From the NCBI GenBank assembly GCA_964058805.1, contig CAXKVV010000598.1:1-41685 (forward strand): DNA of 41,685 bases, written 5' to 3'. A program made the translations under genes and the position numbers. The DNA is from Schoenoplectus triqueter (lineage: Eukaryota > Streptophyta > Magnoliopsida > Poales > Cyperaceae). Under the pieces are notes generated by a model. It saw only the letters and a program-made list of their open reading frames with translations, was not told where the DNA came from and searched no databases. This document shows positions 21,988 through 32,131 of the stretch, one piece after another. Position 1 is the stretch's first letter. Each line of letters begins with the position of its first letter.

Positions 21988-22748
21988 TTTTTAGTAGACC
22001 AGCAATATTTGGTATCATGGTTATCCTTCTTACAGACTTTGCACCAACGGTTTACTTGCTAGATTCTGCATTACCATCTCTTTTCTGAAAATTTTCAGAT
22101 TTGAAATCTGAACTTGCCTTGAAGGCAGTTTCATTAGACATGTTTCACTGTAATTTTCTCTCCTCGTGTGCTTCAAGAGAACTAATTAGTTGCTGCATGA
22201 GTAAGGTTGTAAGGTCTTTGGACTATTCTATTGCGGATACTATAGAGTCAAAACTCTCATTAAGGCTAATTAATATTTTTTCTATAATTTTTTGTTCGGC
22301 TATATCTTTACCTCCAAGTGAACACATCTGATTAACTAAATCCATAACTTATGAAAAGTACTCTTTTACCTTCTCTGAGTCTTTCATTTGTAGGTTTTGA
22401 AATTGTCTGCATAGGATATGTAATTTTATAACTTGCACCTTACCTGATCCTTTGAACACTTGTTGCAACATGTCCTAAGCATTCTTTAATTTGGTTTCGT
22501 TGATGGTGCGCGAGAAAATGTTTTCTGCTACCCCTTGCTGAATAAGGAATAGTGCTTTAGCATCTTTCATCTTGTTTTCCTTCAACTCTTTTTTTTTTAT
22601 CTTCTGTGAGTTGATGCCCGGCATCGTATGTGGTATAGTCATCTTCAACGATATCCCACAAACCTTGTGAGAGCAGCAGAGTCTCCATCTTCACTTTTCA
22701 TCTACAGTAGTTGTTACCGGTCAGCATAGGAGCGAGAAATTGCGCCAT
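21988..22748 (-). pseudogene. Degenerate copia gag (UBN2/DUF4219-type)
   Basis: From the ATG at 22748 the minus strand reads MAQFLAPMLTGNNY, then a stop where copia Gag normally has tryptophan, followed by KVKMETLLLSQGLWDIVEDD. Further blocks (DAKALFLIQQGVAENIFS, LHILCRQFQNLQMKDSEKV, MDLVNQM, LTTLLMQQLISSLEAHEER) match the usual order of a copia Gag with the retrotransposon gag-2 domain. At least five in-frame stops and two frameshifts break it. It supplies the nucleocapsid-like protein in functional relatives. Here it cannot be translated intact. Confidence 0.85.
22002..22043 (-). other. CCHC zinc knuckle of Gag
   Basis: CKVCKKDNHDTKYC fits CX2CX4HX4C exactly. A second knuckle follows directly (CNTY..., then SHIARNC), but its second cysteine is tyrosine and a frameshift splits it. 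Confidence 0.85.
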
Positions 22749-22826
22749 GTTTGTGCTTGAAGACATTGCTTGAATGCTTATTTGACGGGATATTTTCTTC
22801 TACTCTATTCAAGTACGCCCTTTATG

Positions 22827-22838
22827 GCTCTGATATCA
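22827..22838 (-). other. Primer binding site for initiator tRNA-Met
   Basis: TGATATCAGAGC on the minus strand, two bases after the 5' LTR, differs by one base from the canonical plant TGGTATCAGAGC. Confidence 0.88.
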
Positions 22839-22840
22839 AT

Positions 22841-23190
22841 TGTTGGAATAAGAAAATGATAACAAACACATAAATAAATAATTTATGTTGAAACTCTCTT
22901 CTTAATTTATTGCATATTGGAGACATACAATTACATAATATTCTATGGTTTATAAAGCATAAAACTTTTCCAAATTAACTTTACTACAAATCCTAAAATA
23001 TCATCCACTACTTTCTATAAATTACCCCACTAACTCTATTACTTTCTAAATATAATTGCCTATTAATTTTGACTGTTATTTTTCCTAAAATAACCTATAA
23101 TTATTCTATATTTTTGCTGAAATTAGCTCTATCAAAATAATTTTTTAAATAAAAAAATATTCTAATTTTTTTTTGAATCACTTCTCAACA
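22841..23190 (-). repeat. 5' LTR of the copia element
   Basis: A 350-bp copy matching 20569-20918, with the primer binding site just inside it. Confidence 0.93.
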
Positions 23191-23550
23191 ATCTCTTTAA
23201 TTTTCCATTGCATGTATCATTATGACTGTCAGAGAGCGTTCAGCCTACTATCCATTAGAAATAAAAAAAAAAACCCTTTAAGGATGGCAGCAGCCATGAC
23301 CAATGTTATGGAATTTCTAATATTATCAGTATTTCAAGATATTACAAGGGAGGTTTTGAGAATCTCCCGTCCTTTTCCTGCATCTTTTAAATTAATTTCA
23401 TTGACACATTGACCTACTTTACAGAAAATTTATTTTAACATAGAGTCATTATAAGGAAATCATTACCTCGTCCAGGAACCCCTGCTCGTTTGATCAGATG
23501 TTATACGAGTGTTTCACATAAGGAACGCCTGAGATGATGCCATGGTATCT
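23191..23550. other. Spacer between copia element and promoter-like island
   Basis: Begins with the ATCTC target duplication. No gene is recognised. Short frames here have no domain. Confidence 0.4.
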
Positions 23551-23587
23551 GGCAAGTGGCAAGTGGCAAGTGGCAACACTATAAATA
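23551..23587 (+). promoter_or_regulatory. Promoter-like island: heptamer tandem plus TATA box
   Basis: GGCAAGT is repeated three times, followed by GGCAAC, and ends one base-pair turn before TATAAATA (23580-23587). Downstream sequence to about 23830 is unusually GC- and purine-rich for this window. Expected transcription would start near 23612. The first well-placed ATG (23646) opens only a 20-codon frame (MALFGPEEERKRGGEERKRK), and a 38-codon frame starts at 23610. A first exon, a long non-coding RNA or gene debris are all possible. The opposite strand is open for 111 codons (23829-23494) without a recognisable domain. Confidence 0.35.
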
Positions 23588-24142
23588 AGAACAGTTTTGG
23601 GCTTTTGAAATGCTTGGTGGGGCCGAAGCAGTTCGTCGCGTAGCATATGGCCTTGTTCGGTCCAGAGGAAGAGAGGAAGAGAGGAGGAGAAGAGAGAAAA
23701 AGGAAATGACAGCGAGAAAAGATTGAACTGGTTTGCTTGTTCGGATTCTGACAAAACAGGGAGATTCCAAATAGACGGTCCAGATCTATTGATGCGATTC
23801 AGCTGCTTGAGAGGTTTAGAAGATCCCAATCAATAACCTGATCAGGCTGAGAATTGAAGGATGTATAATGTATTGTCGCACTACAGGGATTGGGGGATTG
23901 GGTTCTTGACTCCTTTCTCTACAGTTAGTTGTACGGATTGTTAGAGTTTCCGGTGCATGTCAAGTTTCATGGTTTTTTTAGATAAAATGGTATAGATCCT
24001 TCTACTTTTTGTATTATTAAATTTGAAATTTATTTTTCAGCTCAGATTATTCCATCTAAAATGACCACAATCGGTCTCGCATTTATTTTTGGAAAACATT
24101 TAGAGCCCACTATATATATGTCCGGACAAATTTCCGATAAAT

Positions 24143-24318
24143 ATTTGTTAACTGTAACTATTTTTTGTTTGCCAACTAGAAATGTATAAATGTTAGCTAA
24201 AAAATGTTAAAATTTCTGTATAAAAGATGTATAGAAAAAATATATGCTTAATTAGTTAACATTTGTACAATTTTTAATTAACAAATAAATAATTATAGTT
24301 AACAGATACTTATCAGAA
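24143..24318. mobile_element. Short inverted-repeat element (about 176 bp)
   Basis: GATAAATATTTGTTAACTGT on the left is mirrored by ACAGATACTTATC-type sequence on the right (inward GATAAGTATCTGTTAACTAT). AAATGTATAAATGTTAGCTAA is mirrored by TTAGTTAACATTTGTACAATTT. No target duplication is evident. Confidence 0.6.
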
Positions 24319-26244
24319 CAGTAGCTGGCGGCACAATGTGCAGCACTCTTTTATTTTTGTAGATTGGACTCATTGGAATTAGAAAGGAGTCAAGAACCGA
24401 CACAACTGTTTTTATAGACCAATTCCAATCTAAATGCACCATCTACTTGACTAGTACTTGCCAAGTTGGCATTGAATATAATAATGATAAAAATACAGCT
24501 CCTACTTGACTGAGATATGTTATAATTATGATTGGAAATGGAAAGAGACCGTACGTGTAGATTGGTCCAGTCGTCAAATATCTAACTCTTCTTTCGTGCT
24601 TTATATATATACATGATTTACATATGTAAATACCTAAGTTTTTTATTTTTCAAGGTTTTTCTTTCTTCTTTTCTTTCACATATTTTTTTCTGTAATTTTT
24701 TTTTCTCTTTGTTACTGTCATTATCTTTTTCTCTCATATGACTTTATTTTATGAGATTTTTCTCTTGTTATTTTTTTTACGAACAATCTATATAAATATA
24801 AGGGTCTCATATCTAAATATCTGATTCATATGTAGATAGATATATATATATTTTTTTATCAAAAATAAAAAATAGATAAAAAAATGATGATTTACTTTGG
24901 GATCGTTACTTGATCCCTTTAAAATAATACTAATTAATTACCACTTAAATTTACAAATCTTTCCAATACATCTTATGCTATTTGCATATACATATACATT
25001 ACAAATTCACAAATCTCGATAATGTACGGAAAAAGCAAAAGAGAACCCTTTAGTTAAATCAAAGCTTCCATTTGCCACTCTAATCGAGTAACGAAAGCAT
25101 CCGATCTGTGAACAATACGGTAATATATTTCTCCTTTCTACTTTTTCTTTGGGAATAACATGGTAATTGGTGGTGGTGCCATGTTAGCTTGCATTTGTTT
25201 TTACATGCCACCATGATGCTTGTGAAAGTGCCAGCTAAGTTATTTGAGCTGCGGTCTTCTGTGACAGAAACAAAGTGACATTAATTATGAATGCAAGTAT
25301 ACATGGGGTCCATCGCGACCATCTGATTAAGAAAAATAATCCAATTTCAAAGGTCGTATAAAATGTACAGTTGCCTTGGAGAGCAGAGCAAATCCATTAA
25401 TCCGCACAATTAGTAGGTGTACTCATCCGTGCATCCAAAAATGTCGCTTTGGATTCGGACGCTGGTTAGCCTTGGCAAGGAATGCATGGTCCCTCGTGGT
25501 ACAGTGCAGTTCAGTGCTTTTTTGATGCAAATGTACCATCATACAACACAGGTTGACCTAACCCAGTACAAGTAAAAGAAGGGCAAGGGAGGAAACTGTG
25601 ATTGGATCAAACGAAGAGGAAAATGGACCTGCGCTGGTACAGCTGGTAAATTATCTTATTTCGCCTGGCCCAATATTAGTTTTTGGGTTTACCATCAGTT
25701 TCATTTAGAAGTATAAAGTTCATGTCATCCCATAACCAGATATCGCTGTTTACCTTATACCTAATAATGCTATTTAATGAACTAAAATATCATCCTAAAC
25801 AATACTTCATATCATCTACATCCTATACTGCGGATATATATCAAAAAGCTAGATTCTTAACAACCTGAGAAACTAAAATTCCTTCCACAAGCCGGATGAA
25901 GGTAGGTATATCAGAAGAGTTCATCAAAAACTACTAGACTAAGGAAATTTTAAGTTTTTTTTTTGGAGAAGGAAAAAGGGTCAAGCCCTTAATCTGTATT
26001 GGATTAAAAGTGTTGGTAACAAAAGAAGGAAATTTTAAGTTGATGCAAAAAGAAATGCTTTTTCCTTCACAGTAATTATTTAATCATTCGTTTTATATTT
26101 GCTGAAACTATTTAATGAGGAAGGAAGGATCACTTGATAATGATCATTATCATGACATTTTAGACCTTGATACGGACAAAATTTTAACTAAAAATATTTT
26201 TTCTACAAAAAGATCCTTAAAGGACCCAGTTTTAAGAAAAAAAG
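24319..26244. other. Intergenic; no gene recognised
   Basis: AT- and CT-rich sequence to about 25000. 25260-25680 is more balanced and apparently unique, but has no open frame above about 60 codons and no domain. A run of GGAGAAGGAAAAAGGGTCAAG near 25965 could be repeat debris. Confidence 0.4.
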
Positions 26245-26508
26245 TTGCTAAAACCTAAAAAAGCTTGGCAAAATGGGAGAAATGCAGTTTTATTCACAGA
26301 ACATGTTCTGACCCCAATTTACTGCAATGATACCAGAAAACCAGAATGTGAAGCAATAACCTCTGGATACACCCAAAGATACTTTGAGGTATACCAGAAA
26401 ATGACTGAAACTCTTTTAGATCCATGTGTACATGAATTGGTACTGACTGGACCAGCAATGAAATTAAATGACTCAACGCAACTAGTTATTAATATCTCAC
26501 CTCGTTAA
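26245..26508 (+). other. Unrecognised 87-codon open frame
   Basis: This open stretch has more balanced composition than its surroundings (…NAVLFTEHVLTPIYCNDT…, …LDPCVHELVLTGPAMK…). I recognise no family. The opposite strand is also open for 60 codons. It may be an old gene or retroelement fragment, and nothing nearby supports a full gene. Confidence 0.2.
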
Positions 26509-28669
26509 TAATAGTCTAATACCATGCTCAATTGGTAAGGGCGCCCTTTCAGGGACAAAAATATTTATTCTTGTAAACTCTGTAACAAGAAATGAAATTT
26601 GATTTCGGAACTATTACAAATGTCAATTAATCACAGAACTTTGACATACCTTTTTTTTTTGATATAAAGATAAGAGTGCAAACTATTTGATTTTAGATGT
26701 CTATAAAGTACTATATATTCGGATTTTTACCATATGAAGTTACAAACTTCTACACGGAGGATATTATTAGTGTTGGATATAATTAGGTTTGTCACTGGAC
26801 TAAGAGTTGGTTTCAACATGTTAATTTAATTGTTAAACAATACTCCATAATAAATATATATGACTAGTCTACTTACAATGGTCTAGGTACCAACTGTATT
26901 ACGCTCAGTATCATTTATCACCATGACACCTTTTTAATGCTTATCACACTTCTGTTAGAACAAACAAAATAATTGCTGAGAGGCAGTAATGCAACATGGC
27001 CACTGTTCAAAAACAAAGCTTCGCTCATGAAAGGAAACAGACTTAGTTGTTTGCTGTTCCAAAAGTTGATAACTGACAAACACCATGTATATCACACAGC
27101 TGACATGCATTTGACATGCGTGAGATGGTACATGTAAAAAGTAACAGTATTTATTTCCCATGATATGCACCGAATCAGGGTGCGTACTCGGTCTGGTTCA
27201 GGGCCAGCTTGCTTTTGGGTTGTGTTAAACTGGCAATAATAAATGGTACTCTTTTTTTTTTTTCAAAAATACTGACAGTGCACAGCAGACACATACATTC
27301 TACAGTGTACTTTGTGCTTTTTATTTCATCAGCAGTAGATTCAAAATTTCAAACTCCCAAAAATTTACTGAGTTCTTATCTTATATGGTATTAATTCGAG
27401 AAGAGAACAAGAAAGCCGAAGTACAATACATGTTGTAAGTTATAACTAAGGTTATACAGTTCTTTACTTCTTTGTTATGGTAAGAACTAAACAACAGTGT
27501 TCAGTGCATAGCCAATCACTCAACGACAATGAGAGAAGGAATGTGTCTGTGAGAGAGAAATGCAGAAAATACTAAAATATATCTCTGAAAAGCTCAAAAT
27601 TTTCATTGCATCCTACTAATCTATACTACTTTTCTTTGATATATTATGTTTGATTAAAAAAAATGTTGGGAAAATAATAAAGAAGTGAAGAGGGGCCGAT
27701 TAATTGGGCAGTGCTCTCTTTTCCTTTATTGCGCAGCTCCCAGCCTCTCTCTGAATTTAATTTACCGACTCCATCCCAATTTGGTACTGGTTCCAATTCC
27801 TTAAACTCTATGTTTAAAATCTTCCTCGCATCTGTTTTTCTTCTTCCGTATGTCCAATTATAGAAAAAACATTTCGATAATTCAAAATATTAATTATATT
27901 TGTTTTGTTGTGCCTTGCTCAAAAACTCATCTTGTTTGATCTTCTTTAGTTAGCAATTCTACTATCTGTCTCTAAATTCAAGCGAGAGAATTATTTCGAG
28001 AGTTAATTTAATCCAATATATTGTAGGTTATATTTGTTTCTGATGCATATTGAATTCTGTTTGCATATGGGTGAAATGACGACATACGTCTGGTATTTTA
28101 TGTGACAAAAAGATCATAAATAAATAAAAGATAAGTTTTACAGGACGGTGATTAGACCTGGGATGATGTGTGATACAGAATGTTAGATTCAAATAGCGTT
28201 TTTAGCCCCATTGCATTTCATGAATTAAGCAGATTATTTTTTTTAATATGAAATTATAACAAATTTGTTGTGATGTGAAAAAAATTGAATTATATTTTAA
28301 TCAAAATTAAATTCATATGATTGGAATTAAGATATTATGTTATTTTATTATTTTTTAATTACCAAAATTACTTTAAGTATCAGAAAAATTAGAATTGTTA
28401 TAAACGTATTTAAATACTTTCTTGTTATGCAAATGTAATATAAATATAAATTTTTATTTTATAATTTTCTCTTGATACTTCAATCATATATTGTTATGAA
28501 TACAAAATTTTATTTTAAACTGGTTCTTGTGACTTCTTTATTTATAAATTTAAGATGTATTATGCATGTAAAAGAGTTGATGTATGTCTATATAATATGT
28601 AATGATGGATGGAAATTTTTCAACCTCATATAGATTATTTTTGACTTCAGAACTGTAAATAGCTCATGG
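26509..28669. other. Intergenic; no gene recognised
   Basis: Short frames at 26955-27170 and 27209-27394 have no domain. 27690-27800 is CT-rich and promoter-like in look, but lacks a following coding region. Confidence 0.4.
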
Positions 28670-29087
28670 CATGGGCGGATGCAAGATTTTGATTTTGTGG
28701 GTTAATAATCAGATTGTAATATCTTGTCGGATTCAAACCCATTAGCTAATTAAGTACCAAATAAAATAAATCATCAATTCAACATATATTTTTTATCTAA
28801 TAAAATAACTATCAAAATAACATCGTTTTACATTTTAAAAATAACAAAAAAAATAAAACTCAAAACAATAGATAATCAAGTTGATAAAAAAGTCCACCAT
28901 GAGACTTTGTATTTTAAAATGTTTACATAATTCTTTCATTATCTATGATATTAAATAATTTTTGAATTAAAATAATCAAACAATCCAGAAAAAAGTCAAA
29001 AATTAGATTCAAATGGAGTTATATTAGTAAAAATTTAACTTAAAAGTGTTATTTTTCAAAACATGTTAGTATCTACATCTACCCCTG
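28670..29087 (+). mobile_element. hAT-type MITE (418 bp), same family as 1617-2007 and 36008-36438
   Basis: Left end CATGGGCGGATGCA; right end, inward, CAGGGGTAGATGTAG. Flanking octamers GCTCATGG and ACTAACGG match at five of eight positions, a decayed target duplication. Interior blocks (AATAGATAATCAAGTTGAT, TTTACATAATT..TTTCATTAT) are shared with the other two copies. Confidence 0.75.
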
Positions 29088-29267
29088 ACTAACGGCCGAA
29101 AAAAGCCTAACAGTAAAAATTAATACTCTTTATATATAAAATCACAGATTTAAAATTAAGATGAGTGTTTTTATAAATAATTAAAAATAAATAATTTCCA
29201 TTCTCATCTTTACTAAAAATAAAAATAAATCAGCTGATGGATACATGGGAACAAACTACTTTGCTGG

Positions 29268-29482
29268 GAAGTGTGGGAGGTTTAAAACTCTTTGAACTAA
29301 AAAGTGAGTTAAAAATCTTCTAGAATCGTTGATTTTGCATCGAGATTCGTAATAATTATTGAAAATATAAATTTTGAACTTAAAATTTATTAAAAGTACA
29401 AAATTTTGTTGTAAAATCAATGGCTCTAAAAAACTTTTGAACCCACTTATTGGTTCAAAAGTTTTTGAACCTCCCCACTCCC
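29268..29482. mobile_element. Mutator-like MITE (215 bp) with perfect 9-bp target duplication
   Basis: Left end GAAGTGTGGGAGGTT; right end, inward, GGGAGTGGGGAGGTT. The inverted arms continue through GAACTAAAAAGTGAGTT/GAACCCACTTATTGGTTC to GTTGATTTTGC/GTAAAATCAA. CTTTGCTGG occurs exactly on both sides (29259-29267, 29483-29491). A 9-bp duplication fits the Mutator superfamily. Confidence 0.85.
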
Positions 29483-29907
29483 CTTTGCTGGTTCCTTTTG
29501 CGGACTCCATAACACGTGGCGTAAAAGATGTCAAAATTGTTCTGTTCTTTTCAAGGAAATATACAAGTTGTCTTCTTCACCCTGCAAAAAAGATCCGAAT
29601 TTCTAGATTGAAATGAGTTTGACGGTCGGAATCACAATCTAACAAACATGTTTTTCCCGTTCATAAATGGTTCGCAAGAAGTCCAAGTACACAGAGAATG
29701 ATAGTTTGTTAGTGATGGCAACATCCGAGCCATAGATCAATCAGATTTTGTATCACATAGGTAACAAGTTCTCTAATCTATTATAATTTTTTTTTCTAAT
29801 TTGGTGTTAGACTTTGCAATAAAATTAATTTATAAATTATTGTGTGGAACAATTATTAATGTTTCAGTTATTTAATACTTCAAATTACACATAATAAAAC
29901 TAAAACT

Positions 29908-30303
29908 AGAGGATAATTCAAATGTCTAAATTTTTTGTGCTCAATCAAGTCTCAACTTTTTAAAATTTTAATAACTCAAAATTTCAAAATTGAAATGTTA
30001 AGATAAAACTATTAAATTTGATCTATATTATATTTTTTTTCCTTACATATAAAAAATTACTCATTTTTCACTTTCATTTTATGTAAATCAACATGTTATA
30101 AAACCAACGTCCAAAAATTAATCATATTAAAAGCTCTTAATATCATATAAGATAATATTTAAATATGATAATTTTTAATCTATATATAAATAAAATAATC
30201 TAGAATAAATATTATTTTTATTTTAATATTTCAATTTTAAATTTTGAATTATTAAATATTGAAGATAATTGAAGTATAAATAATTGAGACATTTGAATCC
30301 TCT
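29908..30303. mobile_element. Palindromic MITE, 'AGAGGATTCAAATGTCT' ends
   Basis: The left AGAGGATAATTCAAATGTCT is mirrored by AGAGGATTCAAATGTCTCAA from the right, and AATTTCAAAATTGAAATGTTA is mirrored by TAATATTTCAATTTTAAATT. No certain target duplication was found. Confidence 0.75.
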
Positions 30304-31220
30304 CATAAAAACATAACATTCGGCCCAATTTAGAGACTAGAAGAATAGGCCCAATATTCAATTTTGCTTATAATTGCTGCTTCTTTGTTCTATGTTGAGA
30401 TGTGAGATGGACATGAGATTTTTTTTTTTCTTCTATAAGACATATTGTCCGTCAAAAATATACATTTGCTGAAAATTCTCACATATATGTGTGTGTAATT
30501 ACTCGCTCTTGAAAGTTCTTATTTCTTTCCCGTCTCAATTATTTTTCCCCCTCTTGATAAAGACATCCATCTTTAGTCAATACCTTGTACCAAATTTTGC
30601 CACCACTGACAGTTACATTAGATTATAATACCTCCACTAATTCACTAAACAACAAATTCCTAAAGTTTAAAGTCACCATTAAGAATTAAAAGCGTTTTTA
30701 TCTTTCCATCCCCATATGTCTCAAAACTTATACAGCATGGTTTTCTTTTTCTTATAAACCATGAATAATCTGAAGCTATATCCGACTACTATGTTTCTAT
30801 ATATCTTTGAGAAACAAAACAAAATATTTGGCCAAAAATAAAAGGAAAGCTAAACATGTAGCTCGAGTAGTTAGCTAAGATGACCATCAAAGATCCAGAG
30901 CTCAGAATCTTACAACAACATTGAGAGAGTAATACAATTCTTCTCCGTTAGTCTAGAAGAAAAAAAATGGTTATATTGGAAGGAACACAATTATATAATA
31001 ATAAAGTCTAATTTATCTCATTATCCATTCACAGCCATCGGATATAAATTAGTATTAAAAATAGGAAGTGGCTTCTTATCCAAAAGAGAGAGCTCATCAT
31101 CATATCATTCAGTCAAAATAGTACGCATTGCACAAATCTAAATGTAACGTGCGAATAGATCAGTTAGACGCAGCATATCAGCCAGGAATTAAAAGATGCA
31201 CTCTTTACAAGCGCAACGGT
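30304..31220. other. Downstream flank of the bZIP gene; no gene
   Basis: AT-rich sequence without a recognisable coding region or element. Confidence 0.4.
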
Positions 31221-31226
31221 TTTATT
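31221..31226 (-). terminator. Candidate polyadenylation signal of the bZIP gene
   Basis: AATAAA on the minus strand lies about 276 bases past the bZIP stop codon. Plant signals are loose, so this is only a candidate. Confidence 0.3.
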
Positions 31227-31501
31227 GTGCTTGAAACTCAGTCAACAACTGATCAAATTTAGAATGATCCAGTGCAAAATATATAACACCGTTTCAGAGC
31301 GAAAAAAAAGATGAATCGGTAAATTTAATCGAGCTGCGTAAAATGCAATATTGTTTGATCTAGTCCGTGCAGAAGGGAGAAAAAGAAATGACAGTATTTC
31401 GATATGGGAGAAGTACTATATTTACTGATAGCTAGAGTGATGATTTTGTTTGTCCATGTTAAAATTTTTCCATTAATTTGATTCATAATTTTAAGTCCTT
31501 G

Positions 31502-31987
31502 CTATGAAATCAATGAAGCAAGAGCCTGATCAAATCCAAATGATCCTGGTCCAAACCCACTACATGGTGATACAACTAGTTTTTGCAGCTGATGCAAGTA
31601 TAGAACACGGCGTGCTTCGGCAAGTCGACGTCTGAGCATGATCGATTCAGCTTGTAGCCTGAAATTCTGGCACCTGACTAGTTCAGACTGGCTCAAAACC
31701 ACTCTGAGCTGATTTGTCAGGTTCTCTTTCTCAGCTTGTAGCTGGACAATAGTGCCCCTTAAACCCTCTAAGTGGTGCTGCTTTCTAGCTCGGGACCTGC
31801 GGGCAGATTCACGATTCGAGATTTTTCGGCGCAACCGTCTCTGTTCCGTTACAGATAACAGTTTGATCTGTCCAGCTGGTTCAAGTTCAGTTGGATCAGA
31901 TAATGAGTTTTCACTGAACCCCAGTTCGGATGTAAAATCCGGGTCCAGGATGAAAGAAAGGTCTGGAGAGGAATTATCAGAAAACAT
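31502..31987 (-). CDS. Group-S-like bZIP transcription factor, intronless
   Basis: A 161-residue nuclear DNA-binding protein. The basic region is RRLRRKISNRESARRSRARK (residues 50-69), with the invariant N-x7-R signature at N58 and R66. A leucine zipper starts ten residues on at L76 and continues at L83, L90, V97, V104 and L111, about six heptads, long for its size. Small intronless plant bZIPs with NRESARRSR basic regions form group S. They bind ACGT-core sites, often as heterodimers with group C partners. The N-terminus is acidic (SDNSSPDLSFILDPDF), a plausible activation region. The C-terminal tail (140-161) has no known motif. The start is the first ATG after a CT-rich leader of about 50 bases, so no upstream sucrose-control frame (SC-uORF) of the S1 subgroup fits in the leader as seen. 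The TATA box is at 32068-32076. Family assignment is secure; the member is not named. Confidence 0.93.
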   Translation of the reverse strand: MFSDNSSPDLSFILDPDFTSELGFSENSLSDPTELEPAGQIKLLSVTEQRRLRRKISNRESARRSRARKQHHLEGLRGTIVQLQAEKENLTNQLRVVLSQSELVRCQNFRLQAESIMLRRRLAEARRVLYLHQLQKLVVSPCSGFGPGSFGFDQALASLIS

Positions 31988-32067
31988 AGGGGCAAAATGG
32001 GGATTTTTTTTAAGGAGGGGGTGAGAGGAGGGAGGGAGAAAAGGGAAGAAAGCAGTGGAGAGGTGGG

Positions 32068-32076
32068 TTATTTATA
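32068..32076 (-). promoter_or_regulatory. TATA box of the bZIP gene
   Basis: TATAAATAA on the minus strand, about 81 bases upstream of the ATG, predicts transcription start near 32040 and a CT-rich leader of about 50 bases. Confidence 0.75.
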
Positions 32077-32096
32077 GCACTGAAATGAAGTTGGAT

Positions 32097-32107
32097 GTGG
32101 GCCCCAC
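32097..32107 (-). promoter_or_regulatory. TCP-like site upstream of the bZIP TATA box
   Basis: GTGGGGCCCAC on the minus strand is a near-palindromic match to the TCP consensus GTGGGNCC, about 21 bases upstream of the TATA box. Confidence 0.5.
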
Positions 32108-32124
32108 CAGAACAATTAGCTCTT

Positions 32125-32131
32125 ACGTGTC
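32125..32131 (+). promoter_or_regulatory. ABRE/ACGT-core element in the bZIP promoter
   Basis: ACGTGTC is the core abscisic-acid response element and a bZIP-binding ACGT site, which would allow control by bZIP factors, including itself. Confidence 0.45.

Larger units (their letters stand above)
20569..23190 (-). mobile_element. Non-autonomous Ty1/copia element, complete with LTRs and TSD
   Basis: The 2,622-bp element has two 350-bp LTRs, each TGTTGGAA...TCTCAACA on the plus strand, a primer binding site and a polypurine tract, and is flanked by exact ATCTC duplications (20564-20568 and 23191-23195). Its coding strand is minus: gag, two zinc knuckles and an aspartic protease domain in copia order. 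Integrase, reverse transcriptase and RNase H are absent; about 540 bases of unrecognised open sequence lie between protease and polypurine tract. The LTRs are roughly 90% identical by eye, so the insertion is old. The layout resembles gag-carrying non-autonomous elements (TR-GAG type) that depend on an autonomous partner. Confidence 0.93.

Noticed and set aside
21894..22331. Plus-strand frames of 64 and 76 codons
   Set aside because: They are antisense to the copia gag and zinc-knuckle region.
23781..23803. Weak resemblance to a miR393-like sequence in the purine-rich island
   Set aside because: Too many mismatches and no surrounding hairpin.
26524..26560. tRNA-like phrase (CTCAATTGGTAAGGGCGCCC), possible tRNA or SINE A box
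   Set aside because: No cloverleaf, B box or downstream SINE body could be found.
31752..32024. Plus-strand 90-codon frame across the bZIP 5' end
   Set aside because: It is antisense to a clear bZIP domain and its leader.
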